Shown one piece after another: positions 46,258-57,833 of a stretch of 64,000 nucleotides of DNA. Origin of the DNA: Pseudopithomyces maydicus (taxonomy: Eukaryota; Ascomycota; Dothideomycetes; Pleosporales; Didymosphaeriaceae); contig JANTUC010000007.1 in assembly GCA_026873275.1 (NCBI GenBank), forward strand, positions 310,001 to 374,000, given 5' to 3'. Each line of letters starts with the position of its first letter. Position 1 is the first letter of the stretch. The notes under the pieces were generated by a model, which made no database searches, was not told the origin of the DNA, and was given only the letters and a program-made list of their open reading frames with translations. Position numbers and translations under genes: made by a program.

Positions 46258-47921
46258 TCAAGACCACCTACAATGAACAGGTCTGCTTTCCGGCGAATGT
46301 TCAATCTCCTCCGGGTCAGCCCACCATTCGAACTTGACCACATCGCTCGACTGCACATTCTCGACCATCCGGATATCAACCCAAGGCACGAACTTAGGAA
46401 ATACCTCTTTGTAGCGGACATTAGGATGATGCGCGAGTATGTCGAAGATATCGACTCCGAACAGCTTCCGGTATTGCTCGTTCTTGGTCGAAGAAAATAC
46501 CTGTTGCAGTGTCAGTATTTCGCAATAAAACGCCACAGATACAAAAGCAGGAGTGGTTATAGTCTTACCTTGCCAACATCGCGGCTCACCAAGTCCTCGA
46601 ACATTTCAACAAAGCCTTGGGCTTCCGGCCAGCTGCGTACCTTGGCTCCGCCGAGAGCAACGTGATCAGCCAAAACAGGACCCATGTACTTCCAAGACTG
46701 CCACATCGTCATGCCCTCAGGTTCTATACCCAACACGAAGAAATGCGTGAGTGATATATATTCATGTGCATCGCACTTGGCTTTTTGACGCCTGGCATCC
46801 GGATAGTGGGGCAAGCGCCAGTGTTCAGTATCCACGAGGCCAACCATAAGGATAGTCGTGCGCTTCTGCGGTCCAAGAGTCTCCGCCTTTGCGTATTCGA
46901 AAGCCATACGGAGAGAGCGCGATGGAGTGAACTCAGCTTCGCGCAAGTCCTTGAAAGGATTCGGCTTGAGAAATGGGTCCGTCTTACCGGGTGGAAGATT
47001 TCGGAGCGCTGAGAGCTTGGGTGCGGGAGATGCGAGGGAGAGAATCAGCATCGCAATGACGTCGCAGCTGAACCATGGGTGATGACACGCCTGTATGTGT
47101 GCAAAGCTGTTCCAGGCAATGATCGTGAGGGGAATGCGAATCTTGGAGTTCGGAGGTAGAGTACCCACCGACCCGACGACAGAGCGGAAGTGTTCCAGCA
47201 CGAAGGAGGTCGCGTGGGAGTTTGTATCTAGCAACAATTGAAGGTACTGGCGGATTGTCGCAAGCGGAGATGCCCCTGGGGTAATACTATTTAGTTGGGA
47301 CGTGAACTCCTGTATGTATCGGCCAGCGGGGACAACGTTCTGGAAATAGATTATGATATCCGACCAATGTTCCTTGAGATCTGGGATGTTGAACTTTGGA
47401 AGGGGTGCGTAAATGCCTTTGAACTTGGTCTTGTCTTCATGCACGACTCCAGGAGCATCGGGTTTCTGGATGGCCGCGCTCTTCTCGATGGTGGGATTGG
47501 GTTCGGAGGGGTCACTTGCCAGCCAGACGGTAGTGTTCTCTGTGTCGGTGTCTTCCTTGACGGTGGCATCGAGTTTCAGGATCACCGTGCTCTTCTCGAT
47601 CTTAGGATTGGGCTCAGAGGGGTCGCTTGCCAGCCACACAGTAATGCTCACTGTGTCGGCGTCGTCCTTGACTGTGGCATCGAACTTCTCCTTGTCTTCA
47701 TAGAAGCGGGCGACATTGGCGAAGAGAGCGCGCCACACTTCACGATCCTTGTTGAAGTTGATGGGCGCAGTGTACGTCTTGAGAACATCCAGTTGCCAGG
47801 GAGACAAATCGGAGACCCAACGCTCTACGAAGGATTTGTCAAACTTGGGAAGTGTCGAGTCAAGTTTGATGGCGCGATTGACGTTCTTGTGGAAACGATG
47901 GACAGCTTTCTTGTCCGCCAT
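46258..47921 (-). CDS. Uncharacterised fungal protein, paralog 1 of a tandem pair
   Basis: 531 aa, exons 46569-47921 and 46258-46500, intron 68 nt (GTAAGA donor, CAACAG acceptor). No recognised domain. Shares colinear blocks with the next gene: TSFVLEHFRSVVG, HHPWFSCDVIAMLILSLASP, HFFVLGIEPEGMTMWQSW, RSWPEAQGFVEMFEDL, and after the intron YRKLFGVDIFDI and VKFEW. The intron position is conserved between the two. Residues 81-154 are a perfect-register internal duplication of a 37-residue unit (DATVKxDxDT...VWLASDPSEPNP) absent from the paralog. No signal peptide or membrane helix. The H-x-F-V-L-G block followed by a Trp-rich strand could be part of an enzyme fold, but no catalytic set can be claimed. 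Confidence 0.8.
47460..47681 (-). repeat. 111-bp intragenic tandem duplication
   Basis: Two 111-bp units, 47571-47681 and 47460-47570, encode two 37-residue copies in the protein above. They share SEPNP, VWLASDP and DATVK words in register and differ mostly by isolated substitutions. Confidence 0.9.
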
Positions 47922-48396
47922 GTTCGCGAGAAGGTGTGTTCTCTTGATGTAAAAATTATGGAATTAGCTAAGACAGTGTGTCTAAGAGTGTGAGGTTAAA
48001 GGTAGTGGCTAGGTGGCGAGTGCAGTAGCAATATATAGAGTATAAGGATCTGAGGGTGGCGGGAGCTAGTGCTTTTATATTTATTTTTAGCAAATTTCAA
48101 CGTAATGAACAACGAAGCTTTTACTTACTGCAAGTTATTTAAAAAGATGTTTAAGCTATCGTAAGCTACGTTTAGGTTAAAACGGACCTATACTTTCTCC
48201 ACGTGTTATTGTCTAACGGAACCCTTCTGTTTGTGTTATACTCTTGTTCCGCTACTATAAATCCTGTGCACACCAATCTCCTTAAATTAAAGGCGATTAC
48301 AATCCCCGCTCGCTTTATTCTAGCATATTTCCGAAGTGTCTAGTGCTATTATGCCTTTTCGCCTGCTTTTCCATGTCCCCCTAGTTGAAATGTAGA
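47922..48396. other. Intergenic region between tandem paralogs
   Basis: AT-rich spacer holding the promoter of paralog 1 and the 3' end of paralog 2. Nothing else was seen. Confidence 0.5.
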
Positions 48397-49863
48397 TCAC
48401 ACGTCACGCTTGACAGTAATCCCCTCAGTCATAGACTTTCCCTTCTTCTTTACCAATCCTTGGGGTATCTTCCAGTCAAATTTCAGCACATCGCTGGTCC
48501 TGACTTCCTCTAGAACTCGGATACTGACCCATGTTTTGAAGGTGGGCGTCAGACGCGTTGGAGTTACTATAGGATTGCGAATGATATCAAAGAGATCCAG
48601 TCCAAATAACTTTTTGTAAAGCTGGTTCTTGCGGTAGTCGAACACATCCTAAATTTTTTAGCGCTTTCCGCGTGTAAGATGCGATGTCTTCCTTACCACG
48701 TCGTTGGTTGCAAACTCGTCAAAAGTCTTCACAAAATCATCTGCATATTCCCAACTGCGTGCTTCCGTTTCACCGAAAGGAATACTCTCATCGAATCGAG
48801 GACCGTAGCAATACCAAGATTGGATGACGGTCACTCCCTGAGGATCTACTCCGAGGACGAACGAATGGCCGAAAGGGAACACGTCTGGGCCCAGAGATAG
48901 TCCATTTTGTCCACTCGATAGATGATGGGCGGTGTCATGAATATTGACCACCATGATGGTAGTTTTTCCAGAAGATAAGGCGGCCTTCTTTGCGTGGAGA
49001 TACACGGGTGTAAGATTTACCGAAGGAACGAGGAGCATTTCGCGCGGGTGGTTAGGGCCACCTATCAATAGATGATTATGTCTGCCGCACGCAGAGTCGT
49101 TAACAATCGGGAGTCGGTGCACAGGGGAAGCAAGTGCAAAAACTATCATGCTAAACAGCGAACAGGCATACCACGGGTAAATGCATGCAGACTCGTGAAA
49201 CCAGTTGGATGCGACGGTATCTTTCAGGTGTACAGCGACTCTGGCTCTCTTCGGCACCTGGTTGATGGCACCGATTGTGAATCTAAAATGCTCTAGGAGA
49301 AAAGATGTTGTAGCGAAGTCTTCGGAGACCAACCTAGTCAGATATTTCATAAGTGTGGCCAAGGGTGACTTACCAGGCGGCAAAGAGTTCAATTTGGCGA
49401 CAACCTTCCGCACAGACGATTCACCAGCACACATATCGCGGATGAACTCCGTCGGCTGGATACGGATTTTCTGGTACTCACTTCCACAAACGTAAAGACC
49501 GTGGTAGTGGTGAATGCCAGTTGTCTCTCGGAAGTCGACTCGTCTAGCTCCAGAAGCCGACACCTCAGTCTCTGAGGAGATGGTCATAGATGTCACTGGC
49601 TCGTTTGTAGATTCCAACAACATTCGCCTGTTGTCATAAAATTGTATGATTCTCTCCCAAAGTCCATCAAGTCGTTCATCTTTCATCGCATGCTTGACAG
49701 GAAACGTGGCTGCGTAATCACATAGAAATTGTCGCTGATCATCGTCGATTTCATTGAACCAACGATCGGCAGATACTTTGCTCAAGCCCGGAATCTTCTG
49801 CTTCATCGAATCGACAATTTGGTGCAGCCACAGGATTGTATGAGAATGTTCCTGTAGTGACAT
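48397..49863 (-). CDS. Uncharacterised fungal protein, paralog 2 of a tandem pair
   Basis: 472 aa, exons 48697-49863 and 48397-48648, intron 48 nt (GTAAGG donor, TTTAG acceptor) at the position equivalent to paralog 1. Blocks shared with paralog 1: TSFLLEHFRFTIG, IYPWYACSLFSMIVFALASP, HSFVLGVDPQGVTVIQSWYC, RSWEYADDFVKTFDEF, YKKLFGLDLFDI and VLKFDW. It lacks the 37-residue duplication and ends in a basic tail. The pair is diverged overall, so the duplication is old. Function unknown. Confidence 0.8.
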
Positions 49864-50165
49864 CCTTGGCTCGTCAGTAAGATGTGTGTAGTATGTACGA
49901 GCTAGTCAAACTCAACTTGCTAGACTTTTTGCGGTTATTGGCTTGATCGTCGCAATTGGTGTTGTGAGTGCGTTGTTGAAGGCGTCGAGATTTTTGCAGC
50001 AGAAACGGGGCCGCTATAAAAAGCTCAACAAATCGTAAATGGAAAGTAACATTAGTGCAGTAGTATATCTAGATAAGGGTGAGAGAAAGATGCCTTAAAT
50101 TAGCTCAGCGACACTTCTAAATTGGTGAAGGTGAAAGGATAAACTCCCGTCCAGCAGTAATCCCT
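49864..50165. other. Intergenic region
   Basis: Upstream of paralog 2. No gene was seen. Confidence 0.5.
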
Positions 50166-51523
50166 CTAAATCCGGAAGGCAAAAGGGATATCTCCCACTA
50201 AAAGTGACATCTTCAAGTCGAGGCAAATCACCTCCTCAGTCAAGTGAGTAAGGTGTATCTGAGAAACAAGTATGCTGCCGGGAACTGGGGATCCCGTTCT
50301 AATCTTCTTACCCTTTACACAGCAGCCTCCTTCCTCCTCTTCCCCCTTCACAAACTCCACCGCCCGATGCCTTCTCTCTTCCAGCCCCGCCCCCTTCCCT
50401 CGATGCCCCTCCATCCAACACTTCCTACAATACAAATCGCCATCGCATCCCAGACACCTTAACGTAGCATCATCGCTGCAGATAATACACCACGTCTCGA
50501 TCTCATCGTCTAATTTCTTCGCGAGGCTCGATTGGATCTTGGGCGGCTTCTTGGTAGGGGAAAAAGATGGGGCGGAGGGCAGACCTAGGGCATCCGTTTG
50601 GGAGAGAGAGGGAGAGAAGAGAGCAGTGAGGCGGGCGGTGAGGGCGTCCTCGAGGGCTTGCGTGCGGTCAAAGTCGTCTTGTGGAATGGTATTCGGGGCT
50701 GAGGGGAGGGATAGAGAGGGTGTGTCTGTGGCTTTACTTTCGTCTTCGAGGTCGGGGTTACGGTCGCGAGCTTGGGCGTCGTTTCCAGATGTCTCGTCGC
50801 CATTGTCATCGCCACCGCTATCACCATTATTACCATACTTCCTACTAATCTCCAACTCAGCCATCACCTTGGCAATTATCTCGTCCGCCTCCTCGTCCTC
50901 CATGTCCTTCCCATCGTTCTCCTTCTCCTCGCCCTCGTCTTCACCACCTCGCCTCCCACCCCCAATACTCACACCCCCTCCTTCTCCAACCTCAATCTCC
51001 ACATTCTCCCAATCCATCAGTCCTTCCTTCCCCTTCCCCTGCCCTTCAGCATCTCTATCCCGCCGCACCTCCCCAACTAATCCCCTAGCCTCCCTCAACA
51101 ACCCCTTCACCCCCTCTCTTCCTCCTTGTCTAAATCCCACTCCTCCCTTCCGTCCCCAAGCTCAGCCATCAACTCCTCTAGACTCCTCTCCGGCGCAGCA
51201 TCCTCGTTCGCATTTCCGCTCCCGCCCACGCCTTCTGCTATTCCTTCGAGATAGCTCGGTGCGCCGGGAGCGATTACGGGCGCACCTCTTGGTTTTTCTG
51301 TTGCGTTGGGTGTGGGTGCGGGTGTTGAGTGGGGAGAAGCGGAAGGCGAGGGACTGTTGAGGCGGGCGAAGCGCGCGGCGAGGTCGTCGGCGGGGGCGCT
51401 GAAGGGAGGAGAAGCGACGTTGGAGGTGTGGGATGTGTTGTCTAGGGAGACACTCGATTGTTTGAGGGCGTTGAGGCGGGCGAGGAGAGCGGTGTCGGGG
51501 TCGGGATCGGGAGGGGAGGGCAT
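50166..51523 (-). CDS. ANCHR/ZFYVE19-like zinc-finger protein, one frame break
   Basis: About 452 aa if one C is added to the C5 run at 51110-51114; as written it is two overlapping frames (51107-51523 and 50166-51140). N-terminal half is Pro/Ser-rich, with PSYLEGIAEGVGG and RSLEELMAELGD, then a charged helix region (GVKGLLREARGLVGEVRRD), an acidic EIIAKVMAELEI segment and a C-terminal Cys/His module (WCIICSDDATLRCLGCDGDL then YCRKCWMEGHRG). This is the layout of ANCHR/ZFYVE19-related proteins; in animals ANCHR acts in the abscission checkpoint. The C-terminus past residue 415 is uncertain and may hide an intron. Confidence 0.78.
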
Positions 51524-52485
51524 GGTGGGTGGGTTGGATTTGGTGGTGGGTATGCGGTAGGTGGGTATGGAATGCGCTTTGTTTCCTGGACTGATAGACG
51601 TCTCGATTAAATAAGCAGGTGTGTGGCTCGAGTGGTGGCAGTGAAGTCGAAGGAGAATTAGAGAAAGTGTCGCGTGAGTGCGGAGGTGGACAGCTTCCCC
51701 GAGGAATATAGCTTAAGCATAGGTAGCTTGGGGACGCGCTTAGTGGGGGCGGGGCGGAGCGGGGCGGGGTCCGCACACTTCTAAGTCTATGCTTAGAGAT
51801 GTCTTTATTTTTCTATATAGAAATACACTGAACTTAGAAAGAAGAGTGTATATTTATTAGGTTTTTAAATAAAAGGGTTAGCTTTTTAAGCTCATTCGCG
51901 AATAACAATATATTTTTTATATCGAAGCTTTTAAAAAACTCAACGACTTAGGTACGTATACGCTGCCAGTATCTAACAAAGATGTCGGAACAGTCTACAT
52001 AGAGTAGTTTCTTTCTGGAAAGAAAATGAATATATATGTCTAATGTGCCATGAGCATCATGATGGCGATCAAGGAACCGAGTCAGCCTTGCACCGCCCGT
52101 CACATTCATGCGGCTCGAATCCTTCGACCTCCAACTCCAATTCTACTCATCATATCGAAATCAAGTATTTCCCATGTTCCAAACCACACACAAAGACCAG
52201 AAAGGGCATCATACAGACACACACCTGACCATCCAGAGTAAGCATTTACATCCCCATCCTCTCGCTATATAGCACGGCGTGCTCATCCCTGTCACCCAGA
52301 ACCCTGCCGTCCTCGCCCCGGCCATATTCTACCCTGAGGCATCTCACTGACGTTCCACACAGCTTAAACTTTGAAGTACCTAGACACGCACGCCGTCAAC
52401 CGAAAACCCAGCACCCGATTCACAACCCATCCAGCACCCTCTCCATCCCAAACCCTATGCATCGCCCCTCAACCAAACTTCCCCG
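51524..52485. other. Intergenic region
   Basis: Divergent upstream regions of the ANCHR-like gene and the HET gene; an AT-rich part lies near 51790-52030. No gene was seen. Confidence 0.5.
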
Positions 52486-54880
52486 ATGCCCTCCCCATAC
52501 GCCAGCCTCCCCCTCCCCACATCCACATCTTCCATCCGCGTCCTCAAAATTCCACCGCGCCGCGCCCCCACCCCCGCCCAAGAAAGCGACATTGAAATAA
52601 AAGGCGACCTCCTCATCGTAAACCTAAATGACGACCCATCCCCACCTTTCACAGCCCTTTCGTACGTCTGGGGAGTCCCCGACCCGCGAATCCGTCACTC
52701 GGTAGTCTGCGACGAGCACCGCATCCCTATCACGCCGAATTGTTTCTCAGCGTTGAAATCTCTCTCGTCGGGAAGAGAAGAGGACCTTCTTATTTGGGTA
52801 GACGCTATATGTATCAATCAGGATGACGAGGAGGAGAAAATGCGTCAGATACCTTTGATGGGGGAGATTTATTTCAAAGCGGCAATGACCTATATTTGGT
52901 TGGGGGAGGGTACTAGCGGGACGGATCGAGCGATGCGGTATCTGTCCAGGGCGGGGTTTTGGCGCTGCTTTATGTACTCGACGGGACGACTGAGGAATTG
53001 GCCTCGTGCTGCTGTGGGTTTTGGGGTGGTGGTGTCGATGGTGGCGATGTTTAGTCCGGTTAGGTATCCGTATCCGTTTGAGAGTTAGTGATTCCATTTT
53101 CATGTACTTGTATATCCATATGCATATGTCCTTCATTCAATCTGTACAGCCAGTTATAAACTCACTAACACTTCTCTAGATCACAGAAGATGGTGGATGA
53201 AACCCCTCTCCTACCTTCTACGCTCCACCCGCTACACCAACCACGCCACCAAAGAAGACATAATCCAGCTCTTATCCAGCCCGTGGGTATCTCGACTATG
53301 GACGTATCAAGGATTTTTACTATCTTCAAGCCCGGTATTTGTGTGTGGGAATCAACAGCTCGATTGGACGCAGATGGCGCGAGCTATGCTCTTCCTTCGC
53401 GATAGGATGATCAGTTTCGGAAGTCAGACAACCCGCTGGGTGGACATCATCATTAGTAAACACTCGATGCTACCTGACCATAACGATCCCAACGATGAGC
53501 GAGGGCTAGTCGCTTACTGGGAATTCATCCTTCGCATTTCCTCGGTATACTGGTGTATGGTCTACTGCTTCATCCCCGCCCTCCTGATCCTCTTCTTCGT
53601 CGGGATCTGGGTAACCTACTACGACACCCGTCTCCGCGAAGGCCACGGCCTAACTCCCCAAGCCCTCTCCATCCTACTCTCCTTCATCAGCTTCATCCTC
53701 TCCCTCGCCACCATCCTCACATGGTGCCTCCACCGCTACCGTCACTGGCGCGCCAACCCCGGTCCCCGCGGCGACAACTTCCTCGTCGACCTGTACACCC
53801 GGAACGCCACAGACCCCAAAGACATGGCCTACGGCGCGTGGGCTATTCTCACGAAAAAAGGCGGCTCCATGAAGATGCCCAAGTCGACCCGGGATACAGG
53901 CGCCATCTACCGCATCTTCACGCGGTACTTCATCGAGACAACGCGCTCCGCCGACATCGTGCTTTTAGCAGCCGCGAAGAGTTACCCCGGCCAACCGTCG
54001 TGGGTTCCGGATCTCGCGGCGCGGGAGTCGCATCCGTGGTGGGCGTATCTGCACAGGGAGATGGGCGGGAGGGAAAAGGAGGAGGATCTAGACCTGCATT
54101 GACGGAGTATGGGACGGACGGCGTGAAGTATGCATTTGCATTTTTCCCCAGCAAACACGTCCTCCGTGTACGCGCAACGTGGATACACACCGTCGCCAGC
54201 GTGCACACGTTCAATGCTACATCTCCGTTCTACATCGACTCAGAACGTCACCTGCACCTGCACAATCTATCCCTCCTCCGCTGCCTACGAATGCAATTCC
54301 TCCTCGACCACCTGCACGCCTTAGCACCCCTGAGCCAAACCACTACAACCACCACCACAACTAACCAATCCACCTACCTCACCCTCCTCCAAACATTCCT
54401 CGACCCATCCTCCACAACACCCCCATCCCACCACCTCCGCAAACTCGAAAAGTTCCTCCCCCTGCACATCCATCTCACGCTCTCCCTCTCCCTGTCTAAA
54501 ATCACAGTCTTCACAACCACACCCCGCCCGCACCTCCCCTCGCGGACAGACCCGCTATCCCGCCGTCCTACGATCGAATACGCAGGGGTACGCATGGTTG
54601 CGCGCACGGGGCGGTGTTCGGAGGGTGTTCGGGCGGGGGATGGGATCGTTTTTTGGTGGGAGGGACGAGGGTGCCGGTGGTGGTGAGGGGTATGGATGGG
54701 GTGGGTGGAGGTGTTGCTGGGAAGGGGGTTAGGATTGTGGGGGTTGTGGAGTGGGCTGGGGGGTGCAGGAAGGGGGATGGGAAGGGGAAGGAGAAAGGGA
54801 GGAGGGGTGGTATGACATCCATTAGCGGTGATAGTATTTGTTTTATGTTCATATTGGCAATCGAGGGAGTACTTATGTAA
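52486..54880 (+). CDS. HET-domain protein with two transmembrane segments, two frame breaks
   Basis: About 766 aa. Exon 1 52486-53083, intron 53084-53179 (96 nt, GTTAGT donor, CTCTAG acceptor), exon 2 from 53180. HET module: FTALSYVWG, LLIWVDAICINQDDEEEKM, MGEIYFKAAMTYIWLGEG, then WVSRLWTYQGFLLSSSPVFV. Two hydrophobic helices follow (YWCMVYCFIPALLILFFVGI and LSILLSFISFILSLATILTW), unusual for the family. As written exon 2 stops at 54102. One base added near the A4 at 54074-54077, and one in the T6 at 54649-54654, continue it to 54880, with a C-terminal VRAGDGIVFLVGGTRVPVVV typical of HET proteins. HET domains act in heterokaryon incompatibility and cell death (known). Confidence 0.82.
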
Positions 54881-55272
54881 TGTAGTGTAGGTAGGTAGCC
54901 AGTCGGGTACATGCTTTGAGATACCGTTTCACGGAGTCAGTCAGTCACTCACTCACTCACTCACTCAATCATCGTCGTGAGAAGTGGACCCGAACAAATC
55001 ACCCCGACACCATCCAATAGCGGACTAGAATAGTCTGAACAGATCCATTTAGTATAAATGAAGCACCGAAACATAGACCAAACAAGAGAGACCTTTCCAC
55101 GAGTCCCGCTGGATGAACCGATTGAGGTACGTGATTCCACGCCTTCCCCTCATTTCTAACAACCTACAAAAGCAGAAAAAGAACCCACACATGAAACGCC
55201 AAATATGCATCTATACCATCCAATTCCTCCTTCCCTCCCCCTCCCTCCCCTCCTCACCCTCTCCTCACCAAC
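54881..55272. other. Intergenic region between convergent genes
   Basis: Contains a short CACT tract near 54946-54966. No gene was seen. Confidence 0.5.
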
Positions 55273-57314
55273 CTACCATCTCCATACCAACCAAAAGTAC
55301 CACGCAAACACCACCCCCGCCACCCTCCCCAAACTCCTCCCAAACTCCCTCCAAAACCCATCCTTCCTTGTCCCCCTCCCCTTCGTACTCACTCCACCCC
55401 AAGCCCTCGCCTGCGCCTCCCTCCTCTTCTCCTCGTCCGCCCCACCCGACGGCTCGTACGACCCCGCGTGCTGCACAAGCGGATAGCTGTACGTTGCTTT
55501 CTGCACGGGGAGCCCGTAGCCGCCCTGGGGCGACACGCTGCGGGTGCGCGCCTGCGTGGTGCGGACCTGGAGGCGGGCGTGTTCGGAGGATGTGGATGAG
55601 TTGGCGGAGTGAGCTGCGTCGTGGTCTCTGGAGGATTTCTCTGTTTCGGGGTAGGAGGAGGTGGTAGGTAGCAGGGGGGCGTCAACGGTGCGAGCGCGGC
55701 GACGGACGAGGAGCGCGGCTCTGATGGCGAGGACGAGCAGCGTGGCGCCGAAGAGGGAGGCGTACCGGATGAAGATGCCGAGTTGGTCCGGCATGAGGCA
55801 GAGGTGGGATTGGAGGGTTTTGGAGGCGTCGCCTGAGAGGGGGCGCCGGTGGGGGAGACGGGGTTCCACATGCTGAGCATGAGCATGCCTGGGTGGCGGA
55901 CACCCATTGCCCAGGAGAGGGACTTGACGGTGATTTCCTTGATGCCGCCGCCGCCAGAGGTGTACGCGCGGTGGAGGACTTCGCAGTAGTCGTGGTCGTC
56001 GCCGGAGAAGGCGTAGCGGATGTCGCCTATGCGGTCGGCGATATCGACTGTGATTTCGGGGTTGAGCACGTTTTGGTACTGCTCGCCTGCGCTGACGGAG
56101 ATGGCGTTTCGATGGTCTTTTTCTAGAGGGGGTTCGCCCTTTCCTACGGGGGTAGGGGGGTACTTTTCTCGGAGAGGTCCACAGGGTGTGCCAGGTTTGC
56201 GGAATAGGGGTACGTGGGAGAGGAGGATGGTGGGGAATTCGGTCACGTCGTCGTCAGTGTGTGGTAGCCTGGCCTTTGGTAGATCCGGCTTTTCCAGAAT
56301 CTTGTGCTCGAAGCCAGGATAAGGATTCAGACCCTGCTGTATCCTGAGTTCCCTCTGCACCATCCTTCTCTTCTGCGTCCTCGCATTGTCCAGAAAGTCA
56401 ATCGTAGGCTTCCACAGATGCTCCACCGCCTGGGGATTCGACTGCCCCAACGCACTCAGCGAGACGCTGTCGATAGAAACGAAGGTATGGTTCCCCACAA
56501 CATCAATCCTATTCCCCTCTCCAAAATACGCGTGGAACCTGTCCCGCACACTCGGATCGACCCCTTGGCAAACCCCAAGTCGTGATTTCCAGGTAGGCTG
56601 CCTATGAGCTTGCGTCCCGGCTGGCCAGGACGTCCTTCGAAGCCTCCATCGCCCCAATGCGAAAAGAATATGCGTCCAAAGCGGCGGTACTCGTTCATCC
56701 AGAAGTCGTCGCCGTACCTGGCCCACATTTTATTCGGATTCGTATGCGTGTGCGTCGACCACTCCCTCCCGCCATCGAACAAATCTCCCAAGAAGAAAAC
56801 CGTATCCGGGTACAAAACTTCTTGTATGCGCGAGTACGTGCGTCGTAGGTATTGGTCGACGTAGCGGATTGTGAGGTCGTTCAGCGGCCACGGGCGGCCC
56901 GGGTAGGTATGCGGATCTATGAGCTGGGGGTCTGCGACGAAGACGAGGCGATGCGGGTTTGCGCCCTCCTCCTGCGTATCCATTAGCTTCAATGCCAGCT
57001 GTATTTTTGTCCTAGACGCAGGTACGCACCCAATTCTCCCATGTCTCCCAGCGACACGCGTCCACGGCGTTCCGAATAGCGCTACGCTCGCCCAAATACA
57101 CGGCCACCGACCACACCACCACGAGGACATTTACCACGCTCAGCAGCCGCCTGAAGCTCCACTCCCCTCTCCTGACCCCATTCCATCTCCTATCCAGCTC
57201 CGGCTTGACTCTGTACAGTGCCAAGGCGCGCGCGACTCGCCATGCTTGGTGTGTGAGGCTTTCGGGCTCGGAATATGCGTCGGCGGGCATGCCGTAATCG
57301 TCGTACACGGTCAT
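55273..57314 (-). CDS. Cdc1/Ted1-type membrane metallophosphoesterase, two frame breaks
   Basis: About 661 aa. Exon 1 57030-57314, intron 56972-57029 (58 nt, branch GCTAATG), exon 2 from 56971. N-terminal helix VVNVLVVVWSVAVYLG, then the calcineurin-like core: FVADPQLIDPHTYPGRP, FFLGDLFDGGREW, GNHDLGF, LLSHVPLFR and FSGDDHDYCE, covering the usual Asp/His/Asn metal ligands. C-terminal helix GIFIRYASLFGATLLVLAIR and a last short hydrophobic stretch. Adding one base in C4 at 56561-56564 and one in G5 at 55839-55843 makes one frame. Yeast Cdc1/Ted1 and animal PGAP5 remodel GPI-anchor ethanolamine phosphates in the ER (known); which branch this is was not determined. Confidence 0.9.
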
Positions 57315-57833
57315 GTTCGGTTGAGGGAGTGGACGCGTTGTTGACGCAGCATTTTAGGGAGCGTGGGACAAGTGGACAGGTGGGTCGCGCCTTCGGTGAC
57401 GGTGTGCGAGCGTAAGCGCAAAGGGGCGCATGTTCAACGTCCGATACTCTGGGGTGCATGACTGCGATCGGCCGCTAGTTCCCGTTGCTCGGTGCGTGGA
57501 CGCCCAAGACTTGGACGCCACACTTAAAAAGTAGATACATATTATATCAATAGAACTCCAGCTGAGCATTTCAATTTCCTCCATGTAAAATAATAATACC
57601 CATCCACGACACCCAGGACTTACATACCCCACTTGAGTATCAGAAAGTATCCTACATCAAGAGAACTCAAGCTGAGCATTCAAATACCCCTTCATCCTGT
57701 AGAGTAAACGCTCGTAGAGTAAACGCTCATAGTTGATATTCAAATGCTGCATTACACAAGCTAGAAGTACAGTACATGCTAACCAACATATCGATCGATC
57801 GACCGATGCAACGCCTTTTTATCCCCCATTCGT
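57315..57833. other. Intergenic region
   Basis: Lies between the phosphoesterase start and the fumarate reductase stop (both minus). A sequence resembling TATCAATAGAACTC...GAGCATT recurs around 57544 and 57652. No gene was seen. Confidence 0.5.

Noticed and set aside
47295..47993. 232-aa plus-strand frame
   Set aside because: Antisense shadow of paralog 1, its repeats mirror the 111-bp duplication.
50272..51360. 362-aa plus-strand Ser/Pro-rich frame
   Set aside because: Antisense to the ANCHR-like gene; composition is that of its reverse complement.
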